From contig CM050449.1 in the NCBI GenBank assembly GCA_027563935.2, forward strand, positions 13,282,501 to 13,346,500: a stretch of DNA of 64,000 nt, in the 5' to 3' direction. A model generated the notes under the pieces. It worked only from the letters and a program-made list of their open reading frames with translations. It was not told the origin of the DNA and searched no databases. This document shows, one piece after another, positions 23,699-34,252 of this stretch. The position numbers and the translations under genes were made by a program. Within the stretch, counting starts at the first letter, position 1; the number at the start of each line of letters is the position of its first letter. This DNA comes from Costus lasius (taxonomy: Eukaryota > Streptophyta > Magnoliopsida > Zingiberales > Costaceae).

Positions 23699-24456
23699 AT
23701 AGATAAAAACAAAACGAAAATAGACAATACTTTATTAGCAGTACCACAAGGTACAACTCACTAGAATTGACTTACCCTCTGTTTTTTTGGAGAGAAGAAA
23801 AACGGTGAAGAATGAAAAATTGTAAGGAAAAAAAATTTCAGAGAAAGAAAAAAAATCTATATCCTGTTTTCTTGGAAGGAAAGAAAAGAAAAAAAAAATT
23901 AATTTCGAAGTTCGGACGAAGTGACATTGTGTTTTCTCCAACTTTTTCATCAGATTTGGGCGGAAAATTTTCAGAGGAAAAGTTACAAAATTTTCCATCT
24001 ACTTTTCTACTCAAATTTTTCCTTCCGCCCAAGGAAATAATAAAAAACTTATTTTTCTTTCTTTTTTCTTTAATTTTTCTTCCAAAAAAATAGACCCTTA
24101 AATTTATTATCTACTAATGATTGTCTTCTCCCTCCACGTAAATGGCCTCCACGTAAATGAAGTGAGAGGATATTATACACTTAGATCAAGGTTTCAATTC
24201 TCAAATTTGTGAGTCATTGAGTACGGGTGGCTAATCTTGCATAGTCTTTAACCTCAACTCCACTGACCTAAAATGAATAGGAAATTAGGAGTTGCCTTGT
24301 ACCTCAAACGCATGAAGTGTCCTCATTACATAGCACTTTTGTGTATTTCATCGAGGACATTTTGTATCTCCTAGACGAGCAAAAGTGACACATATAGATT
24401 TGTCACTTTGTTGGGTTATTAAATTAATTGTCTTCACCTACCTCTTGAGTGATTTG
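23699..24456 (-). repeat. Dispersed repeat, inverted relative to 36653-37180
   Basis: The reverse complement matches 36653-37180 in long blocks, for example CAAAGTGACAAATCTATATG and CAGTGGAGTTGAGGTTAAAG. This copy has a 323 bp MITE inserted at 23775-24097 and lacks about 100 bases that the other copy has. Confidence 0.88.
23775..24097. mobile_element. Tourist-like MITE with TTA target duplication
   Basis: The insert starts CCCTCTGTTTTTTTGGAGAG and ends CTTCCAAAAAAATAGACCC, so the ends are imperfect inverted repeats. TTA flanks it at 23772-23774 and 24098-24100. The other copy of the host repeat (near 37100) shows the empty site with a single TTA. The body is rich in purine or pyrimidine runs and codes for nothing. 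Confidence 0.88.
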
Positions 24457-24787
24457 TTTTGATTGCAGGTACCCAATATAGCATTCATCCGGACTTGATA
24501 CTCAGATTAGTGAAGCAGCCATCAACATGATGTGACAAGTTCTGAAACACTGACAGATTGTCATCGGCAAATGAATGATCAAAGGTTGCTATATAATTGT
24601 CAACTAAGCAGCTTGGTTGGCAATAATTTAAGTATTTTTAATTTTGACAAAATGAACACCGAACCTAAACTAGTACAAAATTGACTCTACCTCTTGCATT
24701 CGTCACCCTTCTCCCTCACTCGTCTACCCTCTTAAGTTGTATTAGGTTAACCTAGTTATATACCGGTCACATTTGGATTAGACCTAG

Positions 24788-24788
<1 letters not shown>

Positions 24789-24838
<50 letters not shown>
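24789..24838. repeat. (TA)n microsatellite
   Basis: About 25 uninterrupted TA units. Confidence 0.97.
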
Positions 24839-24841
<3 letters not shown>

Positions 24842-25676
24842 CGTGATTATTGTTATCTTTGTGACAATGAATTAGAAGTATGTTTCGGGTGTAGCTCCTT
24901 CTATAGGAACGTAGATGCCATTTATTAAGAGAATAATTTCTAACAATATATTATTTGGCCTGGTCACTCTATAAATTAAGTTGAACTTGTTGTAAGGGGC
25001 TTCTTTCGAAAGATGATGCCCCACTGTTCACAGCTAGCGGAATGATACTAATTTTTTAGGAGCACTTGAAAAGAAACATAAATATGAATTTTAATGCTGT
25101 CGATTAATTAATGCTATGAAAGCTCACTAATATAAAGACAATTACATCTTTTTGTACTAATTGAGTAACGTCAATGCAAATTTATAGTTAAACGTTGCCT
25201 TCCTAAGCGATAATTGTAAGCCAAATTTATAACTGAACGATGCTGGCGATTCAAATTGTCGCCTCCCGAACGGTGTTCTCAGTGAACGTGGAATGTGAGA
25301 AGCGAACTCGATTCCTGCAGTCGAGAATCACTGGACACAAAGAGGCGAGGACTGGAATCTACTAAAGAAAATTATGTTTGCAGCCACAACTGCGGCAAAA
25401 GTACACACTTTATGCATAGTGAATACATGCTCAATCCTTAGTTAATTACACTAATAATAATTGATCAAAGTTTACATTGATCGGGTGCTATATATTATGT
25501 ATGTGTCCATAGCAGTAAGTAGATTTAAGAGGTTAAGTGAGAACACAGCTCTTTGCTCGTCCTTCACTTGCTTCCTCTTTTTCTTATACGCTGAGATTAA
25601 AAGAAAAAAACCAAAGAAGATGGCAATCTATCTGTATACGCAGCAGCAGCACCATCATTTATCGATTAAACACAAT
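24839..25676. other. Intergenic, 3' flank of the small hypothetical gene
   Basis: No gene or element seen. Confidence 0.5.
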
Positions 25677-26045
25677 CTAATTGTGAGGAATCACGTGGAT
25701 GTGCTGCAGCTGACATATGTCGTCAATATGGTCCGCCTCAAGTTCCAGACTGACATCCGGTTCGGAGCCGCGGAAGTCTTCGTCCGCGAACGGAAACCAC
25801 CCCGAGAGCTTCTCCTCCTCAACGCCCGACAGGCACCACCACCACCACCACCACTGATCGTGCAGCTCCGCCGCCTCATCACACCACTCAATGGCCGCTT
25901 CCGTCTCCGCCGTCGGGCTCTTACTGTCTTCCAACTCACTCTTCCTCGCATTCTCCGGCGAAGCCGCAGGCTTGGCCGTCGACGACGTCTTCTGCCGCCG
26001 CGGGGACTTGGAGGGCTGCGCAGCCTCTCCCGAGTGTCGTTTCAT
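25677..26045 (-). CDS. Small plant hypothetical protein with poly-Trp run
   Basis: One exon of 122 residues from ATG 26045 (MKRHSGEAAQPSKSPRRQK) to TAG 25677. A basic, Ser/Pro-rich N-terminal half is followed by EWCDEAAELHD, six Trp in a row, then SGWFPFADEDF and an acidic end. I do not recognise the family with certainty. Base use is GC-rich as in other coding exons here, and the sequence around it is AT-rich, which supports a gene. The Trp run comes from a (CCA)n repeat on the plus strand. The opposite-strand open frame over the same bases is Arg/Leu-rich and is a shadow. Cell location unknown; the KSPRRQK patch could be a nuclear signal. Confidence 0.65.
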   Translation of the reverse strand: MKRHSGEAAQPSKSPRRQKTSSTAKPAASPENARKSELEDSKSPTAETEAAIEWCDEAAELHDQWWWWWWCLSGVEEEKLSGWFPFADEDFRGSEPDVSLELEADHIDDICQLQHIHVIPHN

Positions 26046-28045
26046 CTCCTGCTTGAGTTAGTTGGCGGGCATGGCAGGAGCCAACGGATCGCGTGATAAA
26101 TAAAACCTTGGCGGGGTTTCTGCTGTCCCAGCGGAATGTTATAACGATATCCATGTCATCTCCGCACAGGGATTTTCAATTGTTCAGGAAAATTATGGTC
26201 AGTATATGATTAAAAAAAATGAAAAATGAAAGAGTGGACACACAATTACGTGTGGATATCCAAAGGAGCAGCAGACCCACAAGATGGAGGGAGAGATGGA
26301 AGACATGTTGCCGACAGAAGCGGTTTAATTAGCCGACATGCAGTGCAGCCGTTCGTCCCCTCGAGCGTCTCCATCGACTCCAAAACCGCACTAATCCCCT
26401 TCCCGATCTTATCCTAGATCGGATATTTGGATTTCAACTTCAGCGAATGGGATGCGAGGCAACTTTTCCTGCGCTTGAGCTTGCTTACTTGTGTGCTTTA
26501 CTAAGTTGCAAGCAAGGCAAGCTAGCACCTATTAACACCTTTGGACTTTTGTCTTGTTTTGTTTTATATGCGTGATATCTGCTCCTGTGAAAGTGATATA
26601 TGTATATCAAATATTAATGTATCAAATCATCACAATAATTATAAGAAATCAAGAGCTGAAACATTGGAGAAGTCTCATGTGTCGCTTGTCTCTTCTGCCT
26701 GTGGTGGTGTTCGCTTCTGCATAAGTTATTGCATCTCTATTTTTAAGCACATATGGTGATTACTATTTGGCTACAATAATTAAAATGAAAAATAATAATG
26801 CGTGTCTTTCTCTAATTATGCAGGTGATGCATGGACGCAGCCGGCGAGCTTGTGGTGTCGGCACGCCACGCCAGTTTATCCGTGTTTTTATAGGTCCATT
26901 TAATATTCCTTGTTTCCATGCGTCCTCCGTTCTGCTTGTTCGTTGATTCCATCATGTATAGCAGTTCTACTATTCAGCTGAGCGTGAGTTGCACCCTTTT
27001 GAAGTCGTTTACTTGGGCGTCCTCCATGGTCACGGAGGCAGAAAGGACAAAGGTCTCACCATCGATGATGCCTTGCTCGAGCTGCTTGATGCGGTTAGTG
27101 AGTTATTTCGTGCTGGGAAATGAGCTTGGCGTGGCAGAGTAGATTGTCCAAGTCAAGATGTGAAGGACGATGGCGATACTGAAGACGCCGCGGAGGATGA
27201 ACGGTAGCTTCGCCGTTCGCCTGCACCTCAAAGGCGAAGTTGACAGGGTTACATATCAGGTCTTTGAATGACTTGTGCTCCAGGGTACTTTGAAGCAGCA
27301 AAATCCTTTCAATTTGGAGGCCAAATCCTTCCTCCGTTGATGGTTGACAAGGGATCCACTATTTCACTCTCGTTTAGGAGAAAAATACTCACTAATTGGA
27401 TCTGGCATTTTCCTTTTTTTAATTCAACCAGAAGACATCGTTTCCTCTTAGCAATATGCGGGCACTATAATATTTGATACACGAATTTTAATGAATATCT
27501 GAAGTCAATATGTATAATATTATGACTTTACGTGTATATATTGATTTAGATGTTCATGTGTTAATTGAACATGGTGTATATTAACTACAGATATTCATAT
27601 ATATTGACTGAATATCGTATTCCTTGATGAACATAGTATATATTGGCTTTAATATTAGTATATATTGACTAAAATATTATATATTTTGACTTCTATTATA
27701 ATTTATATTCTTCTTTAAGATTTATATATTGAAGATAAGTATTAAAAGATGTGTTAAAGGCAGATACCTTCTCGAGAAAAATTTTCGCAGCTGGTAACCA
27801 TTCGCATCATCCTCAATAAAGCAGCCGAAAGTCTCAATCGTTTCTTTACGCTTGATTCGACATTATTTTGCACATTCTAGTGAAACCCTAACAATAACCA
27901 ACACCCAACCTTAACTAATTCTCTGTTTCTGTCTCTCTCGGTTGGTAGAGAATGTATTTGCAAGTTTAATTACAAATGCAAAATATTTGGGCAAAATTAA
28001 TTTGAATTTATTCTCTCTTGATGCCAATTAGCTCGCTTCTTTTTA
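26046..28045. other. Intergenic with a possible coding relic
   Basis: Mostly AT-rich. About 26980-27360 is GC-richer and, read on the minus strand, gives protein-like pieces in more than one frame (for example LTNRIKQLEQGIIDGETF and NPVNFAFEVQANGE). I do not recognise them; a broken gene relic is possible. From 27480 to 27760 there are AT-rich, loosely repeated 'atatattgact' motifs. Confidence 0.4.
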
Positions 28046-28695
28046 TCATCTCCAAAGAGAAATTTTATGTGCAGGGCGGCTCACGCCGTTGCAGTGATGC
28101 CACTGCACACTACAGCTGCGGCGGCCGCGGCCGAGGCCCAGGCAATCAAAACCTTCGATCCGAACGGCCGCCGGCATGAGGCCGAACTTGGCGTGCGCAC
28201 AGCTGCTTTGCTTCGAGGACATCGGCGGCAGGCCGGGTTGGGTAAGTGGAAGCTCTTCCCTGAAGCGAGCGTCGTGGATGACCGGGTTCGTGGTCCGGTC
28301 GGGCGGCGATCCGCAGAAGAAGGGCGGCGAAGAGGCTAGTGCCTGGCTTTCATCTCCATCCTGCAAAAGTAAATCCATAAATTGTGATGCAAATTCTCTC
28401 TACCAAGTAATCTTTTTCCCTTCTTGAAAATGAAACGAAAAAAAAAAATCCTCACCTTTGAGACAAAGGTATAGTCAACAGGGTTCGCTCCGGCACTCGA
28501 ATTGGACAAATCCGATTGATGACTGCATCCGGAAGATGAGGAATTAGAGATTTGGCTAGAATTTAGAGAGGACAAACCATTGAACGCGTACCTCGAACGC
28601 CAAGCGAGGCGGCAAAGGGGGTCGGCGACGGGGGAGAGGCGGCGGGGCTTAGGGCAGAAAGTGAACTCGGTCGGCTGCATCGTGCAACGATTCAT
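28046..28695 (-). CDS. Plant-specific protein with FFCGSPP motif, two exons
   Basis: Exon 1 is 28456-28695 (ATG 28695, MNRCTMQPTEFTFCPKPRRL) and exon 2 is 28046-28360. The 95-base intron has GT-AG ends (AAG/GTGAGG, TTTTGCAG/GATGG) and phase 0. The joined protein has 184 residues. Exon 1 has a Cys/Pro-Arg motif FCPKPRRL and a Ser-rich region. Exon 2 starts DGDESQALASSPPFFCGSPPD and continues RTTNPVIHDARF. Known: a family of small plant proteins shares (S)PPF(L/F)CGSPP(S)R..NP(L/V).(D/Q)ARF; I know of no settled biochemical role. The conserved block sits at the start of exon 2 as expected, which supports the splice. Gene symbol not assigned. Confidence 0.8.
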
Positions 28696-29523
28696 CTTCG
28701 CCGTCTCTTCCAGATATGCTTGTTGAGTCACAAAACGATAACAACTCGACTACCTCGTTAAATACAGCTCATGGTCTCTTCACCGGCCGCGGAAAAGATA
28801 AGAGTTTTGAGGGAAGAACAGGCGTTGACTGATTATAGTATTATTATTACTTTTCCAATGCACTGAATTTGCCTTCCGAGAAGGATAAGATGGTTGACTC
28901 CGGATTCGTTCCTGTCAAAATCTTCTCTTTTATATATTCAATACCACCCGCCCAAATCTCAACTATTCATGCCGACGTGCATGAATTGACCCTACACAAT
29001 ATTGTTTTCTGACTTGAATAGTCGAATTCGATTGGAATTGTAGCGGAGCTGATGTAAGAATTCGGTTGAATAGTAAAATGAAGGGTAAGTACATAAGCAC
29101 CAGACGGGACCTGCTTTGATGTATCATGTATACTTTTCTGATTGAATACATTTGACTTGTAGTCGACTGATCCAAATTTGACCTGTACAAATTTGTGTTG
29201 AAGGAGTCAAAGGGAAAGCGAAAAGTTCCATTCAACTTGATTCGAACTAAGCACGCTAGAATTTTATTACATCGATCGAAATTAAATGAGATGGATTTAA
29301 TTTGCCCACATTCCATCCGCATTAAATCGACGGCAGCAAGAGCTCCGATGGCGGATCTCGCCAGGCGCGTCACTCGTTCATATGCACCGGGGATAATACG
29401 ACCCTCGACCTGCCACGTGGTACGCTAGGATGGTTGACAGATGATAAAGGGCGTTATCCACGACTATAATATATTTGTTTATGATGCAGTGAAATGCGTA
29501 CAGATAGGAAAGAACACCAAGGA
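28696..29523. other. Upstream region of the FFCGSPP gene, up to the LTR element
   Basis: Holds a weak TATTTAA on the minus strand about 60-70 bases from the ATG. Nothing else coding; open frames on both strands at 28960-29430 show no domain. Confidence 0.5.
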
Positions 29524-30710
29524 TGTCACGTCCCGATCGGATCAGCTTAAAAATAGCACTTAACCGCTGTCTCAGGACTATCCGGCGGAACACCGGAACA
29601 TAACTATCTAGGATTTCTGACCCAAAATTGAAAACCCTAACTCCCCGATTGATTTTTATCCCTAAATTACAAGGTCGCTCAGGAAATCCCAACCCTAATT
29701 TAGAAAAATCCGAAAAGTACCGAAACCCTAAAATCAGAAGTCAAATCGCAAACCCTATTTTTGACCTAATCCGGTCAACACCCGAATTACCGAATACCGC
29801 CGCGCCGCTCGCCGATTAATTTCTTTGCTGATGTCAGCCTGCGTTAGCACCAAATTTCGCTGACGCGCTTTTGATTTTCGGATTGCTGATGTCGGCCCGA
29901 CGTCAGCCCCTCAACTCGAATTCGAAATCGAAATTCGATTTCGTTTTACTGCGTTGACAAACTCCGTTGATCGCCTCGTTTCGAACGCCGGCCCGCGTTC
30001 GAAACTCTCGCGTGCCGTCATCTTCGTCCGCTCGAACGCCGCCCGCGTTCGAGCCGTTGCCGGAGAAGAGCCACCAGGGGAAGACCGCCCGCCTCCCTTT
30101 TTCTTCGAATCGCCGGCCAGCAGTCGGCCGTCACCAGAAACCTCATCGCCCGTTACAGAGAAGCACGTCGCCAACCAGAGTGAAAGATAGAGAAAGGGGA
30201 AGGTGGAGAATACTCGTTTTTATTCCCTATCAATGCTTACAAAGCTTTTCAAAGGTCGTCGACCCCCTGGTCGCCGACACCCCCCACTCCCTTCCCTCAT
30301 CGGTGATCCCCTGATCACTGGTTACAGCTCTCTTCTCCCAAAGGTCGCTCGCCGCTCAAAGCTTTCCCCAAAGCTCGCTCGATGCTGATTAATCGCCTTT
30401 CTCCTCTTCAATCGCCGATTGGATTTATAGGAAGGCGCCGCCGCCTTACCTTCCGCGCGATCCGCTCACTGCTTCCTGGTTAGGGCGTCCATCGCCCGAT
30501 TCACCCGGCGAGGAAGACGGGGTCGCAGACGAAGCCCGCGTTCCGCCCTCGATTTTGAGGTCAACTGCTGCATTCGATTTCGGCGTTGACAGGCCGAAAT
30601 CGTGATGTCTTCTATTCTGATGGCGTGGGCCGAGTGGGCTGGGGTCCGTGCTTAGCCCACTGGGCCTTGGATTTGGGCTTGGGCTGGACCGGTTGAACCG
30701 GGGCCTAACA
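29524..30710 (-). repeat. 3' LTR of the TR-GAG element
   Basis: Begins TGTCACGTCC and ends GGGGCCTAACA on the plus strand, i.e. TGTTAGG...GTGACA in element orientation. Pairs with 32162-33332. Inside it, open frames on both strands are LTR sequence, not genes. Confidence 0.9.
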
Positions 30711-32017
30711 ATTCTCCCCCGCCCAATTTGGACATCGCCCTCGATGTCTGTCACGGGCGGATCTTGAGCAACCATTGCTCCGATCCTCAAAGCACCGATC
30801 CTACACTGTTGCGCTCCCGTGGCAGAGTGTGGAACTGCCTGCAGTGACCCAATCTGTAGTTGCTCTATTTCCTCAGTCTCCACGGCTGGTTCCTGTACCA
30901 CCATAGCCATAAGCTTTTGCCTGGACGGACAATCCTTTACCCAGTGAGGACCGCTGCACATGAAGCAACCTTGCGGCTTTTGCTCTCGTCGTCCCGGTGA
31001 ACCTCTGTTCTGCTGGTGAAAGGGCCTACTCCTCTCTGGAACCCTAGCTCTCGGCGGTGTTCGTGGGGAGCCGCGCTTCGGTGAGGAGTCGCGCTTTGGT
31101 GGTGTCCTGGTCTTCCTTGGTGGTGCTGGTCTGAACTTCTGATTATCCACCAAGGACTCAGCCACCGCCGCTGCCGCTCTCCAATCGATTGGTGCGTGCC
31201 GTCGGACCTCCGTCTCTGCCCATGGCTGAAGGTTCCGGAGGAAGAGATACCTCCTGTCATCCTCCGACATGCCTGGAAGCTCCAGCATCAATGCGGAGAA
31301 CGCTCTGACGTACTCCGGGATTGACGCAGTGTGCCTCAGTCGATCCACCTTTCCACGTGCTTGGTCCGCCGAATTTCCGGGAAGAAACTGCCACCGCAGT
31401 TCCTCATGAAAAGTCTCCCAATAACAACTAGTAGTCCCCGATGTCGAGCTGACTTTGGTTTGCCACCAAAGTTTTACGTCACCTGTGAGGTATGCGATGC
31501 ACACCCGCACCCGATCTTCTTCTGGAATATAGTTAGTAGAAAACAATTGTTCCATATCCCAAATAAAGTTTTCTACCTCTCTGGATGATCGAGCCCCCCC
31601 GAACATCGCTGGCTCAGGTACTCGTACCTTTGGCTTAGGAGTCTCCTGCTCCACTGTTGTTGCTGATCGCGATGCTTGCGCTAGGGCCAAGCGCAACACT
31701 TTAATCTCTGTTTGCGTGTCCTTTTTCATGCGTGCCATCTCCCCTGGTAGATGGTTCAGACTATCGATAGTCTGCTGCATGCGGGCCATCCCTACCTGTT
31801 GCTCATCGCGCATCCTGGCCATCTGCTCTGGCAGGTCGAGCAGACTCTCCAGGGCATGTTGCAAGTTTTCAATTTGCAACCTCTGGTGCTCCACTGTCCT
31901 CTGAAGCCTCTCCATCAGGGGGAACACCGCCGTGTCCCTATCACCCGTCATACCGAGCGTTTGCTCGATCTCTGCTATGCGTTCACCTTGGTTCACCATC
32001 TTCTCAGGTTTAGCCAT
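30446..32017 (-). CDS. Gag protein of the TR-GAG element
   Basis: From the first in-frame ATG at 32017 the frame gives 523 residues (MAKPEKMVNQGERIAEIEQ); upstream in-frame sequence to 32104 has no ATG. A heptad-like coiled-coil region (LQRTVEHQRLQIENLQHALE) is followed by a Gypsy-type retrotransposon Gag core (FIWDMEQLF, YLTGDVKLWWQ, LRRLQPWAE-like region). Next comes a basic Pro/Arg-rich region and a zinc knuckle CFMCSGPHWVKDC, spaced CX2CX3HX4C, one residue shorter than the usual CX2CX4HX4C. The frame then passes through the polypurine tract and runs 265 bases into the 3' LTR. It has no stop in over 1.5 kb, so it may be recently active. Role: nucleocapsid packaging of element RNA. Confidence 0.9.
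   Translation of the reverse strand: MAKPEKMVNQGERIAEIEQTLGMTGDRDTAVFPLMERLQRTVEHQRLQIENLQHALESLLDLPEQMARMRDEQQVGMARMQQTIDSLNHLPGEMARMKKDTQTEIKVLRLALAQASRSATTVEQETPKPKVRVPEPAMFGGARSSREVENFIWDMEQLFSTNYIPEEDRVRVCIAYLTGDVKLWWQTKVSSTSGTTSCYWETFHEELRWQFLPGNSADQARGKVDRLRHTASIPEYVRAFSALMLELPGMSEDDRRYLFLRNLQPWAETEVRRHAPIDWRAAAAVAESLVDNQKFRPAPPRKTRTPPKRDSSPKRGSPRTPPRARVPERSRPFHQQNRGSPGRREQKPQGCFMCSGPHWVKDCPSRQKLMAMVVQEPAVETEEIEQLQIGSLQAVPHSATGAQQCRIGALRIGAMVAQDPPVTDIEGDVQIGRGRIVRPRFNRSSPSPNPRPSGLSTDPSPLGPRHQNRRHHDFGLSTPKSNAAVDLKIEGGTRASSATPSSSPGESGDGRPNQEAVSGSRGR
30711..30726 (-). other. Polypurine tract of the TR-GAG element
   Basis: On the minus strand GGGCGGGGGAGAAT lies directly before the 3' LTR start TGTTAGG; it should prime plus-strand DNA synthesis. 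Confidence 0.8.
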
Positions 32018-32147
32018 CTCCTTGGCTTTACCTTTGGGCCAGGCGTCCTCTGACGCTCCTCTGGTGGTGTGGGTGATCTTTTGAAACTTCAAGCCCTTCT
32101 TCACCTTTGCGGGTGAAGGTGCCGTGTCTGCCGTAACACGTTAACCT

Positions 32148-32161
32148 GCTCTGATACCTGT
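32148..32161 (-). other. Primer binding site, initiator tRNA-Met
   Basis: Just inside the 5' LTR the minus strand reads CAGGTATCAGAGC, matching the TGGTATCAGAGC site complementary to the 3' end of initiator tRNA-Met. Confidence 0.85.
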
Positions 32162-33332
32162 TGTCAGGCCCCGATCGGATCGGCCTAAAAACAGCACTTA
32201 ACTGCTGTCTCAAGACTATTCGGCGGAACACCGGAACGTAACTATCTAGGGTTTCCGACCCAAAATTGAAAACCCTAACTCCCCGATTGATTTTTATCCC
32301 TAAATTACAAGGTCGCCCAGGAAATCCCAACCCTAATTTAAAAAAATCCGGAAAGTACTGAAACCCTAAAATCAGAAAGTCAAATCGCAAACCCTATTTT
32401 TGATCTAATCCGGTCAACACCCGAGTTACCGAATTCCGCCGCGCCGCTCGTCGATTAATTTCTTTACTGACGTCAGCCTGCGTCAGCACCAAATTTCGCC
32501 GAGCGCTTTTGATTTTCGGATTGCTGACGTCGGCCCGACGTCAGCCCCTCAACTCGAATTCGAAATCGAAATTCGATTTCGTTTTGCTGCGTTGACCAAC
32601 TCCGTTGACCGCCTCGTTTCGAACGCCGGCCCGCGTTCGAAACTCTCGCATGCTGTCGTCTTCGTCCGCTCGAACGCCACCCGCGTTCGAGCCGTTGCCG
32701 GAGAAGAGCCACCAGGGGAAGACCGCCCGCCTCCCTTTTTCTTCGAATCGCCGGCCAGCAGTCGGCCGTCACCAGAAACCTCGTCACCGTTTACAGAGAA
32801 GCACGTCGCCAAACAGAGTGAAAGACAGAGAAATGGGAAGGTGGAGAATACTAGGTTTTATTCCCTATCGATGCTTACAAAGCTTTTCAACGGGCGCCGA
32901 CACCCCCACTCCCTTCCCTTGCCGGTGATCAGGGGATCACCGGTTACAACTCTCTTCTCCCAAAGGTCGCTCGCCGCTCAAAGCTTTCCCCAAAGCTCGC
33001 TCGATGTTGATTAATCGCCTTGCTCCTCTTCAATCGCCGGTTGGATTTATAGGAAGGCGCTGCCGCCTTACCTTCCGCGCGATCCGCTCGCTGCTTCCTG
33101 GTTAGGGCGTCCATCACCCGATTCACCCGGCGACGAAGATGGGGTCGCAGACGAAGCCCGCGTTCCGCCCCCGATTTTTAGGTCAACTGCTGCATTCAAT
33201 TTCGGCGTTGACCGGCCGAAATCGTGATGTCTTCTATTTTGATGACGTGGGCTGAGTGGGCTGGGGTTCGTGCTTAGCCCACCGGGCCTTGGATTTGGGC
33301 TTGGGCTGGACCGGTTGAACCGGGGCCTAACA
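32162..33332 (-). repeat. 5' LTR of the TR-GAG element
   Basis: Begins TGTCAGGCCC and ends GGGGCCTAACA on the plus strand. Near-identical over long stretches to 29524-30710, with about a dozen differences in the first 110 bases and fewer beyond. Confidence 0.9.
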
Positions 33333-33767
33333 AACGGCGAAAGCACTCTGTTGGGCCGACACTAGAAGACATATTTTATCATTTTTTAGTATGAATAAAC
33401 CTATTGATGATAATATTAATATTGTTAGAGAGCTTAGAATGTATAAATTACATAAATATAATTTATCCAAGAAAAAAAATTATTTTTTTAATAATTTATT
33501 TAGATACTTTTTTAAATTTCCAAACAAATACCTTGCTTAGAAAAATTTTCGTTATGCACTCCCCCGTTATTGTGTAGTATTGCTCAAAGTTACCATCAAC
33601 CCCTTAAGAGTAGCTAGTCAGCCAATGCACAAGATCAACCATTCTAACCACCTCACGTCGATCGACCACATGCCCATTAGCCTGTGAGTGGGTCACAAGT
33701 GTGAAGGAAAAGATGGGGTTATACGTTATATAAACGCAACACTTAGGAGAGCACTCAAATAGTAGAT
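33333..33767 (+). promoter_or_regulatory. Former RbcS promoter region with TATA box
   Basis: TATATAAA at 33727-33734 is followed by a typical leader-like stretch. It is now 733 bases from the RbcS ATG because a foldback element lies between them; without it the spacing would be under 100 bases. Upstream 33333-33600 is AT-rich with no gene. Confidence 0.55.
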
Positions 33768-34179
33768 TTAGGGGTGAGCATTCGGTAAAAATTGAAAACC
33801 CGAAAATCGATTTATCGAAAATTGATTTACCGAAACTGAAAAACCTATTACCGAAACCGATACCGAACTTGTTATTTACCGATCGGTAAATTACCGAATT
33901 ACCAATCGGTAAATTACCGATTTACCGATTAAAAAATATTAAAATATTATATAATTAATCTATTAAAAAAATTATTAAAATATTAAATATTACCTAAGTA
34001 AAATATTACCGATTGGTAAAAACCGATTGGTAAATCGGTAAATTACCGATTAGAAATTAAAGATTAATAAATAAAAATTTATTTTTTATATATTAATATA
34101 TATATATATATATCAGTAAATCGGTAAATTACCGATAAGAAATTAAAGATTAATAAATAAAAATTTATTTTTATATATT

Positions 34180-34252
<73 letters not shown>

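Larger units (their letters stand above)
29524..33332 (-). mobile_element. Non-autonomous LTR retrotransposon with gag only (TR-GAG type)
   Basis: Two LTRs of about 1.17-1.19 kb enclose only 1.45 kb. On the minus strand the order is 5' LTR (33332-32162), tRNA-iMet primer site, gag, polypurine tract, 3' LTR (30710-29524). No protease, reverse transcriptase, RNase H or integrase is present, and there is no room for them. Known: terminal-repeat retrotransposons with a GAG domain were described in plants and depend on an autonomous partner. The LTRs are clearly alike but differ at scattered sites, mostly C/T and G/A changes. The five bases outside the ends (AAGGA and AACGG) do not match exactly. 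Confidence 0.9.

Noticed and set aside
23812..24093. Lys/Phe-rich open frames
   Set aside because: Lie inside the MITE; low-complexity translation of purine or pyrimidine runs.
25461..26096. 211-codon plus-strand frame
   Set aside because: Arg/Leu-rich antisense of the small hypothetical gene, starts in AT-rich DNA.
32592..33014. 140-codon plus-strand frame (with a sister at 29954-30190)
   Set aside because: Antisense LTR sequence repeated in both LTRs; not a gene.
34175..34250. Long (TA)n run as a possible replication origin or matrix attachment site
   Set aside because: Plain microsatellite within the foldback element; nothing else supports a function.
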